From the NCBI RefSeq assembly GCF_900102635.1, contig NZ_FMZQ01000017.1:42696-106695 (forward strand): a stretch of 64,000 nt of DNA, read 5' to 3'. Position 1 is the first letter of the stretch, and each line of letters opens with the position of its first letter. The notes under the pieces are model-generated. The model saw only the letters and a program-made list of their open reading frames with translations. It was not told the DNA's origin and searched no databases. Position numbers and translations under genes: made by a program. Positions 7,110-16,268 of the stretch are shown one piece after another. The DNA comes from Ectopseudomonas chengduensis (GTDB lineage: Bacteria > Pseudomonadota > Gammaproteobacteria > Pseudomonadales > Pseudomonadaceae).

Positions 7110-9506
7110 ATGACCCTGCACGCTCCACGTTCTGCCCCTGTTCGGCGCCTGGCCAATGGTGCTCTGCTGCGTGCGCAGCAACAGCCCTGGGCGCGACAGG
7201 CAGGGTTGTGCCTGCGTGTGGCCGCCGGCAGTCATGACGAGCCACCGGCCTATCCGGGCCTGGCGCACTTTCTCGAACATCTGCTGTTTCTCGGCAGCCG
7301 CAATTATTCGCCTGATCAGGGGCTGATGGCGTTCGTTCAGCGCCACGGCGGGCTCGTCAATGCCTCGACTCAGGCGCGCCACACCGATTTCGTCTGCGAG
7401 CTGCCGGCCGAGTTGCTGCAGCCGGCGCTGATGCGTTTGCTGGATATGCTTGGCCAGCCGTTGCTGGAGCTCGACGCGCAGGTGCGCGAGCGCGAGGTGC
7501 TGCACGCCGAGTACCAGGCGCGCAGCCAGGATGCCGACAGTCGCATCAATCATGCTCTGGGACAGGCGCTCGCTGCCGGGCATCGCTGCGGCGCGTTTCT
7601 GGCAGGTGATCGCAGCACACTCGTTGTGGAGTCCGCGGAATTTCAGCGGGCGCTGCGTGATCATCACCAGCGTCACTACCAGGCTCGGCATATGCACCTG
7701 ACTCTGGTCGGCCCACAACCGGCCGAGCAGTTGCTGGATATCGCCGAGGCGCTACTTGGAGCGTTGCCGGCAGGCGAGGGCGACGCCTGTTCCGCTCCGC
7801 CGCTGGACCTGCTGCCGCTGCGAGCGCCGTGCCTGCACCTGCAACACAAACACCCCGGTGTGTACCTGGGCCTTGCCGTGCAGCTCGACACCCCCCACCT
7901 GAATGCATCGTTGGATCTGTTGCTGGATGCCTTGCAGGACCCTGAGCCCGGCGGCTTGCTCGACGGCTTGCGTGAATTGCAGCTGTGTCGGCAGTTGCAG
8001 GCAAGGGTGCTGTATCAGCATGGGGGGCAATGCCTGCTGCGCCTGGACCTTCCCGGCGCAGCAGCGGAGCAGGGTGCTGCGTTACGCGCGGCCGTGCAGA
8101 GTTGGGCCGCGCAGCTGCAGGGCCATGCAGATTGGTCATTGCGACTGCAGCACCAGCAGCAGGTGGCAGCGCTCAGGTTGCTTGGGCTCAGTCCGTTGGC
8201 GGCGGCCAGGGAGCTGCAAACGCCTGCTCAGGACGACAGCCACACCTTGCGCGATCTGAATGCCTTGCTGGTTTGTCTGGCTCGTGGTGAGGGGCTGATC
8301 GAACTGCAGTGCGGCGAGCAGGCGCAGCCGCCGTGGCCGGCAATCGGATTGGATTTGCCATTGCAGGCCTTGCCGATGCCATCACCAACTCCAATTCCAA
8401 TTCCGAACCACCCGTGGCGGCTGCCTGGCGATGATCCGTTACTGGCCGGCGCTGTCGTGGCATCGGCCGTTTTGCCGTTGGCCGCGTTGCGACATCATCC
8501 GGGGCAGACCGAGGGTGGGCCGGCGGCGCTTTACTGGCGCGGCCCCTGTTCGGGTACGGGTGATGCGATAGCCATCGAAGCGGGGTTGCTGGCGCGCAGC
8601 ACCGATCTGCGCTGGCGTGGTGAGCGGCTGGGCATCGTCAGCCAGCTGAGCGTGCAAGCGGCTGGCTGGAGTCTCTCATTGCGCGGGTCGGCACCACTAT
8701 TGCCGACCTTCAGTGCTTTGCTGGTACCGCTACTGTTGGCCGCGCGGGATGAACCCGTCGAGCCCGATTCCCAGGGCATGTTGTTGCGGGCGCTGCTGCA
8801 ACGTTTGCCGCAGCTCTGCGAGCTACCCAGGGCCTCGCGGTTGGAAGGGCTGAGTGTTGGGCTTGGGGCGCGCGAGCAGGCGCAGTTGAACGAGTCGTGC
8901 GTGGCTGTCGAGGCGCTTACGGATCTGTCGCCCGCGCCGTGTATCGAGACTGGAGTCGACTGGCACCAGGTCGCGCAGCCAAGTACGGATGCCGCGTTGC
9001 TGTTGTTCTGTCCCTTGCCTGCCGTCGATGCCTGCACCGAGGCTGCCTGGCGTGTGCTTGGCCAGGTGCTGCAGGGGCGTTTCTATCAGCGCCTGCGTGG
9101 CGAGCTGCAATTGGGTTACGCGCTGTTCGCCGGTTTCCACCAGGTCGAGGGTTGCCGGGGCCTGTTGTTTGCCCTGCAGTCACCCGTCTGCGAGGCGGCC
9201 GGCATCTTCGACCATATCCGCGCCTTTCTGCGCGAGCAACGGCAGGCGCTCGCCGCACTGGACGATACGGCCTTGTCGCGTTACCGCGATGCCTTGCTGC
9301 CAGCGCTGAGCCCGGCCAAGGCCAACCTGGCGCGTGCCGAGCAGCTGTGGCAGCTGCATCTGGCAGGCTTGCCCGAGGTGCACCTGCAACGGGTGCAGCA
9401 GGCGCTGACAGCCCTGACCCAAAACGATCTGCTCCAGGCTCATGAGCAGTTGCTAAGCGCCCGCGACTGGCGCGTGTTGGCCAGCGGAACTCCGTCGCCG
9501 GCCTAG
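7110..9506 (+). CDS. pqqF: PqqF, M16-family zinc protease of PQQ biosynthesis
   Basis: 798 residues, about the family length. The inverted zinc motif HFLEH (His53, Glu56, His57) with Glu134 as third ligand is intact, so the N-terminal half carries the active site; the C-terminal half is the inactive M16 partner domain. PqqF (with PqqG in some species) trims the PqqA peptide after the PqqE cross-link. The ATG at 7110 is chosen because the protein begins with the family-typical short lead before RRLANGALLRAQ; the longer open frame upstream crosses the terminator of the previous gene. It lies about 30 kb from pqqA but next to the rest of the exa/erb region, as in P. aeruginosa. Confidence 0.92.
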   Translation: MTLHAPRSAPVRRLANGALLRAQQQPWARQAGLCLRVAAGSHDEPPAYPGLAHFLEHLLFLGSRNYSPDQGLMAFVQRHGGLVNASTQARHTDFVCELPAELLQPALMRLLDMLGQPLLELDAQVREREVLHAEYQARSQDADSRINHALGQALAAGHRCGAFLAGDRSTLVVESAEFQRALRDHHQRHYQARHMHLTLVGPQPAEQLLDIAEALLGALPAGEGDACSAPPLDLLPLRAPCLHLQHKHPGVYLGLAVQLDTPHLNASLDLLLDALQDPEPGGLLDGLRELQLCRQLQARVLYQHGGQCLLRLDLPGAAAEQGAALRAAVQSWAAQLQGHADWSLRLQHQQQVAALRLLGLSPLAAARELQTPAQDDSHTLRDLNALLVCLARGEGLIELQCGEQAQPPWPAIGLDLPLQALPMPSPTPIPIPNHPWRLPGDDPLLAGAVVASAVLPLAALRHHPGQTEGGPAALYWRGPCSGTGDAIAIEAGLLARSTDLRWRGERLGIVSQLSVQAAGWSLSLRGSAPLLPTFSALLVPLLLAARDEPVEPDSQGMLLRALLQRLPQLCELPRASRLEGLSVGLGAREQAQLNESCVAVEALTDLSPAPCIETGVDWHQVAQPSTDAALLLFCPLPAVDACTEAAWRVLGQVLQGRFYQRLRGELQLGYALFAGFHQVEGCRGLLFALQSPVCEAAGIFDHIRAFLREQRQALAALDDTALSRYRDALLPALSPAKANLARAEQLWQLHLAGLPEVHLQRVQQALTALTQNDLLQAHEQLLSARDWRVLASGTPSPA

Positions 9507-9933
9507 GCTGCGTTCTCTTCAGCGCTCTTTGCGCGACTGCGATCAAATTTCCCACGCCATTTTTTCTGCAGGAGCCCCGGTCCGGTGCAAGGCTCTGGCT
9601 TTGCGTCGTTCTTTCGATTCGCCGCGGGGCGCGGCTCCTACAGGGTGAGGCAGTGTCTGGTGCTTGTGTAGGAGCCCCGACCCGGGGCGAAGCCTTGTGC
9701 AGCTGCGCCGCTTGTTGCTGGTGCATTTCTACGTCCTAGGGCTGGCACGGTACTAATACCTTTCTCCCACTACCGGTAGCAGGTCGGTCGCGAGCCGGCG
9801 GAAGCGCGACGGTAGCGCCCGGCCAAAGCAGCAGCGAATCGCTGCCAAGGCAGCGTATGGCCCGCCGGACCCGCTTTCGATAATCGCCTCCGACACGACT
9901 GCCCTGGCGGTCGCCACTCAAGCGGAGAGCGTT
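9507..9933. repeat. Intergenic region with GTAGGAGC-type palindromic repeats
   Basis: From 9568 to 9642 an imperfect inverted pair (GCAGGAGCCCC.. to ..GCGGCTCCTAC) is followed by a half copy at 9668-9695 (GTAGGAGCCCCGACCCGGGG). This is a REP-like element seen again at several places in the window. The remaining part up to 9933 holds the porin promoter region; I could not identify a clear -35/-10 pair. Confidence 0.65.
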
Positions 9934-11118
9934 ATGCACAACAACAAGATCGCCATCACTCGACTTCTGCCCCTGACCCTGGCCACCGCCGTCGCTCTGG
10001 CGACCGCGCAGCAGGCCGCCGCCGAGATCGTCCTGTATGACAAGGACGACACCACATTCTCCACCGACGGTTACATCAACGCCTTCTACGTCAACAGCGA
10101 CGTGGACCGCGACGGTGAGCAGTTCGACCGCCGTCAGTCGCGGGTGAAGATGGGTTTTCTGCCCAACTGGATCGGCTTCAACTTTGGCAAGCAGATCGAT
10201 GGTCTCAAGCTGACCGGCCGCTCGTCCTTCTGGGTCACCATCAACGACAGCGAAACCAACGGCACCGACACCGCCATCGACGTTCGTCAGTTCTATGGCA
10301 CCGTTTCCAGCCCGGAATGGGGCGAGGTGCTGGTGGGCAAGGACTTCGGTTTGTTCTCGCGCTCCAACATCTTCCTCGACGAGCTGCTGGCCGGTTACGG
10401 CAACGTCTCCGATACCCTCGGCCTGGTGGACGGCAATGGCGTGTCCTTCGGCAACATCGGCACCGGCTACCCGTACCCGTTCCCGACCTCGCAGATTACC
10501 TACCGCAACAACAACCTGGCTGAAGGCCTGCGCTTTGCGGTCGGCATCATGGACCCGGTCGACACCAACGACGACAGCGCCACCGGCAAGGCCTATCAGG
10601 AAAACCCGCGTTTCGAATCGGAAGTCAGTTACCAGTTCGATGTGGGCGGCTCGACCATCTACACCTGGGTCAACGGCGCCTACCAGACCTCCGAGAACAC
10701 CGACGACACCGTCGACAAGGTCACCTCGAAGGGCCTTGGCTATGGCGTGCAGGCCAAGTTTGGCGGCCTGTCGCTGACCGGTTCGGGCTTTCAGGCCAAG
10801 GGCATCAACCCGTTCTTCACCAACAACCTGGGCGAGCCGACCCTGCGTGACATCGACAGCGACGGCTACCTGCTGCAGGGTTCCTACACCTGGGGCAAGA
10901 ACCGTGTGGCGCTGTCCTACGGCAAGACCGAGGACGACGGCAACGGCCTGGGCGTGGCAGCGGACTACGAGACCCGCGGCATCGCCTATTTCCGCACCAT
11001 CAACGACAACCTCAAGCTGGTCGCCGAGTACAACCAGTACCAGATCGATGCCGCCGCCGGCAGCGGTCTGAACGAGGACACCGACACCTTCGCCGTCGGT
11101 GCGGTACTCAGCTGGTAA
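9934..11118 (+). CDS. Outer-membrane porin (Gram-negative porin superfamily)
   Basis: 394 residues with a signal peptide (MHNNKIAITRLLPLTLATAVALATAQQAAA, cleavage after AAA near residue 30). The mature part is rich in Gly, Asp and alternating aromatic residues, as in a 16-strand general porin, and ends with a penultimate Ser and terminal Trp (AVLSW), an aromatic end suitable for BAM recognition. No close tie to a named Opr porin is visible. Its place beside pqqF and the alcohol oxidation genes suggests uptake of substrates, but that is inference. A strong terminator follows immediately. Confidence 0.85.
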   Translation: MHNNKIAITRLLPLTLATAVALATAQQAAAEIVLYDKDDTTFSTDGYINAFYVNSDVDRDGEQFDRRQSRVKMGFLPNWIGFNFGKQIDGLKLTGRSSFWVTINDSETNGTDTAIDVRQFYGTVSSPEWGEVLVGKDFGLFSRSNIFLDELLAGYGNVSDTLGLVDGNGVSFGNIGTGYPYPFPTSQITYRNNNLAEGLRFAVGIMDPVDTNDDSATGKAYQENPRFESEVSYQFDVGGSTIYTWVNGAYQTSENTDDTVDKVTSKGLGYGVQAKFGGLSLTGSGFQAKGINPFFTNNLGEPTLRDIDSDGYLLQGSYTWGKNRVALSYGKTEDDGNGLGVAADYETRGIAYFRTINDNLKLVAEYNQYQIDAAAGSGLNEDTDTFAVGAVLSW

Positions 11119-11137
11119 GCCACGCGGCTTGCGGATA

Positions 11138-11167
11138 ACGGGAGGCCTAGGGCCTCCCGTTCTTTTA
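11138..11167 (+). terminator. Terminator after the porin gene
   Basis: ACGGGAGGCC pairs with GGCCTCCCGT around a three-base loop, followed by TCTTTTA. A compact high-GC stem with T-run. Confidence 0.85.
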
Positions 11168-11189
11168 GGGATCGAAAGAGAAAAAACTG

Positions 11190-11582
11190 ATGATCGGACT
11201 CTGGAACGAATCTGCTCAAACCTATCTGCTGGTGCTGGCGATCAGCACCACGCTGGTCTTCGCGTTACCCATCTTCCTCGTGCCGCTGACCTGGGCGCGC
11301 CTGATGCGCTGGCGCATCCCGCAGGACATCGACCTCGCGGTGTACTTCGGGCGTTGCCTGGGCGCCTTCATCCTCATCGTCGAAGCGCTGATGCTGCGAG
11401 CGGCGCTGACCGGTGAAGCGCTGCACACCACCTTCGAGGTGCTGGCCGCGGTGGCCTTGCTGATGGTGTTGGTGCATGTGCATGGCGCGATCAAGCGTAT
11501 CCAGCCGTGGACGGAAACCCTGGAAATTGGCTTCTACGCCGGGATGTTCGTGCTGACCCTGATGTTCTGGCCGGCCCTGTAA
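11190..11582 (+). CDS. Small four-helix inner-membrane protein of unknown function
   Basis: 130 residues with four hydrophobic segments (about 10-32, 48-66, 78-98 and 110-128). A weak purine-rich site (GAAAGAGAAAA) precedes the ATG. It lies between the porin and nosP, the place of PA1974 in P. aeruginosa, so it may be the equivalent conserved membrane protein. No catalytic motif is visible. I do not recognise a function. Confidence 0.7.
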   Translation: MIGLWNESAQTYLLVLAISTTLVFALPIFLVPLTWARLMRWRIPQDIDLAVYFGRCLGAFILIVEALMLRAALTGEALHTTFEVLAAVALLMVLVHVHGAIKRIQPWTETLEIGFYAGMFVLTLMFWPAL

Positions 11583-11588
11583 GAACGC

Positions 11589-11664
11589 TGGTGCGCACGG
11601 CGCACCAGTTTGTAGGGCGGGTGCAACCCGCCGTTGCCCCACTGGCGGGTTGCACCCGCCCTAC
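11589..11664. repeat. Two palindromic elements after the small membrane gene
   Basis: At 11589-11609 CTGGTGCGC..GCGCACCAG forms a hairpin that may terminate the upstream gene. At 11613-11664 a 21-base arm GTAGGGCGGGTGCAACCCGCC is repeated as a perfect inverted copy across an 11-base spacer. Related to the palindromic families found elsewhere in the window. Confidence 0.85.
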
Positions 11665-11714
11665 CTATTGAATTGCAGCGGGTTGTCGACCCATGCATGG
11701 CGTGACCAGGGTTG

Positions 11715-11756
11715 CGGCGGGCGTCGCGTACTGCTTCGCGAGTACGCCCTACGGAT
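11715..11756. repeat. Imperfect palindrome of the GTACTGCTTCGCGAGTAC type
   Basis: GCGGGCGTCGCGTACTGCTTCGCGAGTACGCCCTACGG contains a GCGTACT..AGTACGC stem. A matching element in the other orientation occurs at 17663-17690. Confidence 0.6.
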
Positions 11757-11843
11757 CGACTACCCAGTACTCAAGTAGCATGGGGCGGGCAGCGCCGGCC
11801 TCGTAGAATTTCCCCATGATCAGCAGGTGCATTGGGGCGTGAT

Positions 11844-13007
11844 ATGGCCTTGGAACAGTCGGAGGGCGTGCTCAGCGCCGTCTCCAGCACGAAGGATGTG
11901 GAATTGGCCGCCCAGGAACTGGCACGTCAGCTGATCCATCCCTATCTCGGTTTCGTGCTGTTCTTCTGCTCGGCTGAATACGACCTCGACGGCCTCGGCC
12001 AGGCGCTGGAGGCCCACTTCGGCGGCGTCAGCCTGGTCGGCTGTACCAGCGCCGGCGAGATCACCCCGCAGGGCTATGGCCGTGGCTGCGTGGTAGCGCT
12101 GGGCTTCGACTTGCGCTGCTTCTCCATCGCCAGCGTGCTGATCGACGAGATGGAACGCTTCAATCTGCTCGATGCGCAGCAACTGGTCGATGGCCTGGTC
12201 AAGAACTGTCGCAGCAACGAGCTGGCCTCGATCAAGGGCCATAGCTTCGCCCTGACCCTGCTCGATGGCCTTTCCAGCCGCGAGGAATTGGTGCTCGGCG
12301 CACTCAGCGCGGCGCTGGGCAGCATCCCGCACTTCGGCGGTTCGGCTGGCGACGACAACCACCTGACCCATACCCACGTCTATCACGGCGGGCGCTTCCA
12401 CAGCGGCGCGGCGGTGGTGGTGCTGTTCAATACCTGGCTGGAGTTCGAGGTGTTCAGCACCCATCACATCCAGCCCAGTGCGGAAAAGCTGGTGGTGACC
12501 CGTGCCGACAGCGCCACGCGCCGGGTGTACGAGCTCAATGCCGCGCCGGCCGCGCAGGAATATGCCGACCTGATCGGCCTGCCGATCGAGGCTCTGGATC
12601 TGCGCGCGTTCGCCGCCTATCCGCTGGCGGTGCGGATCAGCGATCACTACTACGTGCGCTCGATCCAGCAGGTGCACGACGACCTCAGCCTGACCTTCTA
12701 CTGCGCGGTGGAGAACGGCATCGTCCTCACCGCCATGCACCCCGGCCCCTTGCTGCCGAACCTGCAGCAGTTGTTCGCCGGGTTGGAGCAGCGACTCGGT
12801 CCGCTGCTGCTGACCATCGGCTGCGACTGCTTCCTGCGCCGCCTGGAGATCGAGAACGATGGCGGCGTCGAGTCGGTCGCCACACTGCTGCGCCAGCAGC
12901 GGGTGATCGGCTTCAACACCTACGGAGAGCAGTTCAATGGCATGCACATCAACCAGACCTTCACCGGTGTCGCCATTGGCCGACCTGTTGGGCGTGGCGA
13001 GCGCTGA
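11844..13007 (+). CDS. nosP: NosP-like FIST-domain nitric-oxide sensor
   Basis: 387 residues. The N-terminal half is a FIST_N domain (GVSLVGCTSAGEITPQGY near residue 60) and the C-terminal half FIST_C (LRQQRVIGFNTYGEQFNGMHINQTFTGVAIG at the end). In P. aeruginosa PA1975 (NosP) is a haem protein that senses NO and controls its co-encoded kinase. This gene holds the same place and overlaps a NahK-like kinase by 71 bp. The ATG at 11844 follows GGGGCG; an in-frame TTG at 11832 is less likely. The haem ligand cannot be assigned from sequence alone. An operator-like sequence AGTACTCAAGTAGCA lies 64 bp upstream (11766-11780). Confidence 0.85.
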   Translation: MALEQSEGVLSAVSSTKDVELAAQELARQLIHPYLGFVLFFCSAEYDLDGLGQALEAHFGGVSLVGCTSAGEITPQGYGRGCVVALGFDLRCFSIASVLIDEMERFNLLDAQQLVDGLVKNCRSNELASIKGHSFALTLLDGLSSREELVLGALSAALGSIPHFGGSAGDDNHLTHTHVYHGGRFHSGAAVVVLFNTWLEFEVFSTHHIQPSAEKLVVTRADSATRRVYELNAAPAAQEYADLIGLPIEALDLRAFAAYPLAVRISDHYYVRSIQQVHDDLSLTFYCAVENGIVLTAMHPGPLLPNLQQLFAGLEQRLGPLLLTIGCDCFLRRLEIENDGGVESVATLLRQQRVIGFNTYGEQFNGMHINQTFTGVAIGRPVGRGER

Positions 13008-15579
13008 GCTGCAGGCACGTTGTGCGGCGCTGGAGCAGGAGAACGCCAAGCTCAAGCGCATCAACGCCGCGCTGATCGAACGGGTTGAGTCGATCCATTC
13101 CCGTGGTGACGATGCCTATGCGGCCTTTCAGCATTCGGTGGTGCTGTCCGAGCAGGTGCGTGAACGCACCGATGCGCTGAACCAGGCGATGGCCGAGCTG
13201 AAATCCAGCAACCAACTGCTCAGCGATGCACGCCTGCGCGCCGAGACCGCGCACCAGCATTTGATCGACGCCATCGAGAGCATCTCTGACGCCTTCGTGC
13301 TGTTCGATGACCGCCAGCGTATCGTGCTGTTCAACAGCCGCTTCAAGGCGCTGTGGGCGCGCAGCCGCGCGCGCATCGGCACCGGTACGCGGTTGGAAGA
13401 AATTCGCCGGCTGAGCCGCAGCACCGGCCTAGTGGTGGAAGCGCAGCTGGGCAAGGAGGGTGAGCCGAGCCTGTTCCGCCTGCAGGACGGGCGCTGGGTG
13501 CAGGTCAGCGAGAGGCCGACCCGCGAGGGTGGGCTGGTGATCCTCTATACCGACATCACCGAGGTCAAGCAGAGCGAGGCGCTGCGCCGCGAGCAGGCCC
13601 TGGCGCAGAAGTCGCGCCTGCTGCAGCGCGCGGTCGACAACCTGTCGCAGGGCATGGCCATGGTCAATGCCGATGGCGCGCTGGAGTTGTGGAACCACCG
13701 TTTCCTCGAACTCTGCGGCCTGGCGCCGATCAACGCCCATCGGCCGTTCGCCGAAGTGATGGCGGAAAGCGAACTTGAGCCGCTGACCCCGGACAGCCGC
13801 GATGCCGCCGGCAAACCGCTGCGCCAGGTGGAGGTGCGTCTGTTCGACGGGCGCATGCTCGAAGTGCGCACCCATCCGCTGCCTACGGGCGGCTTCGTCA
13901 ACACCTTCACCGATATCACCGAGCGCCATCGCCAGGCTCAGGCACTGAGTGACAGCGAGCGCTGGATTCGCCTGATCACCGACCACGTGCCGGCGCTGAT
14001 CGCCTATCTGTCGGCCGATCTGGTCTACGAATTCACCAACAAGGTCTACGAGGAATGGTACTGCTGGCCGCGTGGCGCGATGCTCGGCCAGAGCCTGCGC
14101 GAAGTGCACAGCGAGGAGCATTGCCAGCGCCTGGAGCCCTACGTCGAATTGGCGCTGTCCGGCGAGAGTGTGACCTTCGAATTCGCCGAAACCAACCATA
14201 ACGGACAGGAGCGCTACATGCTGCGTTCCTACGTGCCCAACCGTCAGGCCAGCGGCGAGGTGGTCGGCATCTTCGTGCTGATCCGCGACATCACCGAGCG
14301 TCGCCGGACTGCCGAGGCATTGCACCAGGCTTATCAACATCTGGAGCAGCGCGTGCGCGAGCGCACCGCCGAGCTGACCACGGTGAACGACCAGTTGCGC
14401 CGCGAAATCGACGAGCGCACGCAGATGGAGGCGCGCTTGCGTGAGGCCAAGGGCGAAGCCGAGCAGGCCAACCTGTCCAAGACCAAGTTCCTCGCCGCCG
14501 TCAGCCACGACCTGCTGCAGCCGCTCAATGCCGCGCGGCTGTTCACCAGCGCCTTGCTGGAGAGGCGCGACCTTTCCGGCTGCGCGCCGCTGGTGCGTAA
14601 TGTCAGCAACTCGCTGGAGGACGTGGAAAGCCTGCTCGGTACCCTGGTGGACATTTCCAAGCTCGATGCCGGGGTGATCAAGCCGGATATCGCGCCGTTC
14701 GCCGTCAGCGAGCTGCTGGAGAACCTGGCCGCCGAGTATCACCAGATCGCCGGTAGCGAGGGTTTGCGCCTGGACTACCTGCCCAGCTCGGCCCTGGTAC
14801 GCAGCGACGTGCAGCTGCTGGCGCGGATTCTGCGCAACTTCCTTAGCAACGCCATTCGCTACACCGCCAGCGGGCGCATCCTGCTGGGCTGCCGGCGGCG
14901 CGGCAACAGCCTGTCCATCGAAGTCTGGGACACCGGTATCGGTATCGCCCAGGACAAGCTGGTGGAAATTTTCCAGGAGTTCAAGCGCGGCGACAACGTG
15001 CAGCGCAAGCAGGATCGCGGCCTCGGCTTGGGCCTGGCGATCGTCGAGAAGATTGCGGGCATGCTTGGCCACCGCATTCGTGTGGCGTCGCAACAGGGAA
15101 AGGGCTCGATGTTCGCTGTGGAAGTGCCTCTGACCCGCCGCGCGCCACGCGCGCGCAGGGTGCAGGACAGCCCGGATCTGTTGCTCGAACGCCTCAGCGG
15201 TGCGCGGGTCTGGGTGCTGGATAACGACGCGGCGATCTGCGCCGGCATGCGCACCCTGCTCGAAGGCTGGGGCTGCCGGGTGGTTACTGCGCTGAGTGAA
15301 GAAGACCTGGCGTGCCAGGTGGACAACTACCATGCCGAGGCCGACCTGCTGATCGCCGACTACCACCTCGACGACGAGCGCAATGGCGTCGACGCGGTGG
15401 CGCAGATCAACGCCCGGCGCAGCGCGCCGCTACCGGCGCTGATGATCACCGCCAACTACAGCAATGAGCTCAAGCAGCAGATGCGCGAGCTGGGCCACAG
15501 CCTGCTGCACAAGCCGGTGCGACCGATGAAGTTGAAGGCGGCGATGAGCCATTTGATGGAGCGTGGGGCAGGGGCTTGA
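12937..15579 (+). CDS. nahK: NahK/ErcS'-like hybrid sensor histidine kinase
   Basis: 880 residues with no membrane segment. A coiled coil (about 25-100) leads into three PAS-type domains (about 110-215, 225-340, 345-460), a second coiled coil, a HisKA domain with SHDLLQPLNAAR (His524), an HATPase domain (NFLSNAIRYT, DTGIGIA, GLGLGLAIVEKI) and a C-terminal receiver with Asp808 in IADYHLDD. In P. aeruginosa the equivalent (PA1976) works with NosP and passes phosphate to HptB; it was also named ErcS' for its link to ethanol oxidation. The ATG at 12937 has GGAGAG upstream but overlaps nosP by 71 bp; GTG at 12967 is an alternative start without a good site. Confidence 0.9.
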   Translation: MACTSTRPSPVSPLADLLGVASAELQARCAALEQENAKLKRINAALIERVESIHSRGDDAYAAFQHSVVLSEQVRERTDALNQAMAELKSSNQLLSDARLRAETAHQHLIDAIESISDAFVLFDDRQRIVLFNSRFKALWARSRARIGTGTRLEEIRRLSRSTGLVVEAQLGKEGEPSLFRLQDGRWVQVSERPTREGGLVILYTDITEVKQSEALRREQALAQKSRLLQRAVDNLSQGMAMVNADGALELWNHRFLELCGLAPINAHRPFAEVMAESELEPLTPDSRDAAGKPLRQVEVRLFDGRMLEVRTHPLPTGGFVNTFTDITERHRQAQALSDSERWIRLITDHVPALIAYLSADLVYEFTNKVYEEWYCWPRGAMLGQSLREVHSEEHCQRLEPYVELALSGESVTFEFAETNHNGQERYMLRSYVPNRQASGEVVGIFVLIRDITERRRTAEALHQAYQHLEQRVRERTAELTTVNDQLRREIDERTQMEARLREAKGEAEQANLSKTKFLAAVSHDLLQPLNAARLFTSALLERRDLSGCAPLVRNVSNSLEDVESLLGTLVDISKLDAGVIKPDIAPFAVSELLENLAAEYHQIAGSEGLRLDYLPSSALVRSDVQLLARILRNFLSNAIRYTASGRILLGCRRRGNSLSIEVWDTGIGIAQDKLVEIFQEFKRGDNVQRKQDRGLGLGLAIVEKIAGMLGHRIRVASQQGKGSMFAVEVPLTRRAPRARRVQDSPDLLLERLSGARVWVLDNDAAICAGMRTLLEGWGCRVVTALSEEDLACQVDNYHAEADLLIADYHLDDERNGVDAVAQINARRSAPLPALMITANYSNELKQQMRELGHSLLHKPVRPMKLKAAMSHLMERGAGA

Positions 15580-15595
15580 GAGTGTCGTGAACCCC

Positions 15596-15660
15596 GGTGC
15601 GCATGGCGCACCCTACGACGCCCAAGCATCGATCACCCCGTAGGGTGCGCTGTGCGCACC
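15596..15660. repeat. Inverted pair of GTAGGGTGCGC palindromic elements
   Basis: GGTGCGCATGGCGCACCCTAC (15596-15616) and GTAGGGTGCGCTGTGCGCACC (15640-15660) face each other across 23 bases between the convergent nahK and GNAT genes. Together they can fold into a long hairpin and may serve as a two-way terminator. Confidence 0.85.
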
Positions 15661-15716
15661 GAGGCGTGCGAATCCGTGCAATTGAGCGCGGTACCCATGG
15701 CAAACCCTATATGGCA

Positions 15717-16136
15717 TCACTCATCCGCGATCAGTCGCTTGCCCAGGCTGACCGAGGCATCGACCTTGTAGCCAAGGCGTTCGTAGAAAGCCAATGCCGC
15801 GGCATTGGTATCGCGTACCTGCAGGCTGAGCTTGGGGCAGCCCAGGGCCAGCAACTGCTCTTCGATATACGCCATCAGCTGACGGGCCAGGCCCTGCTGG
15901 CGTTGCTCCGGGCACACCGCCAGGTAGTTGACCCAGCCGCGATGCCCCTCGTAGCCGGCCATGGCCGAGGCCACCAGCTTGCCGTCGATCTCGCCTACCA
16001 GAAACAGCTCGGGCTGCACCTTCAGCTTGCGCTGGATGTCCTTGTGCGGATCGTTCCACGGGCGGGTCAGGTCGCAGCGTTGCCAGAGATCGACGACGGC
16101 GGCTTCGTCAGCGAGCCGGAAGGGACGGATGTGCAT
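15717..16136 (-). CDS. GNAT-family N-acetyltransferase (YpeA-like)
   Basis: 139 residues. The acetyl-CoA binding motif VCPEQRQQGLARQLMAYIEE (about residues 74-93) and the end motif NAAALAFYERLGYK are typical GNAT features; the opening IRPFRLADEAAVVDLWQRCDLTRPWNDP resembles YpeA proteins. Its substrate is unknown. The start at 16136 is the ATG directly before this opening; a longer frame upstream adds 12 residues of arginine-rich sequence unlike the family. It sits where P. aeruginosa has PA1977, between the kinase and erbR, and is convergent with nahK. Confidence 0.85.
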   Translation of the reverse strand: MHIRPFRLADEAAVVDLWQRCDLTRPWNDPHKDIQRKLKVQPELFLVGEIDGKLVASAMAGYEGHRGWVNYLAVCPEQRQQGLARQLMAYIEEQLLALGCPKLSLQVRDTNAAALAFYERLGYKVDASVSLGKRLIADE

Positions 16137-16209
16137 GCTGGGCTCCAATCGGTGAGGTCGCCGTTTTAGCACGGGTTGATGACGGGAGTCAGGACAACCT
16201 CGTTCGTCA

Positions 16210-16227
16210 CTCCCGCGAAGGCGGGAG
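16210..16227. terminator. Hairpin between erbR and the GNAT gene
   Basis: CTCCCGC and GCGGGAG pair over a GAAG loop. There is no T-run. It resembles the common CCCGCGAAGGCGGG genomic repeat and may act as a weak terminator for erbR. Confidence 0.5.
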
Positions 16228-16268
16228 CCCAGGTGCTGCGTGCGGGATTGACTGTCACTCCTCAGGAG

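Noticed and set aside
9700..9933. exa-type operator before the porin gene (CGGTACTAATACC)
   Set aside because: Only a few bases match the AGTACCAAGGTAGTA consensus; not above chance.
13429..15366. Long open frame on the minus strand opposite nahK (645 codons)
   Set aside because: It is an antisense shadow of high-GC third-position bias; the plus-strand frame has full kinase domains.
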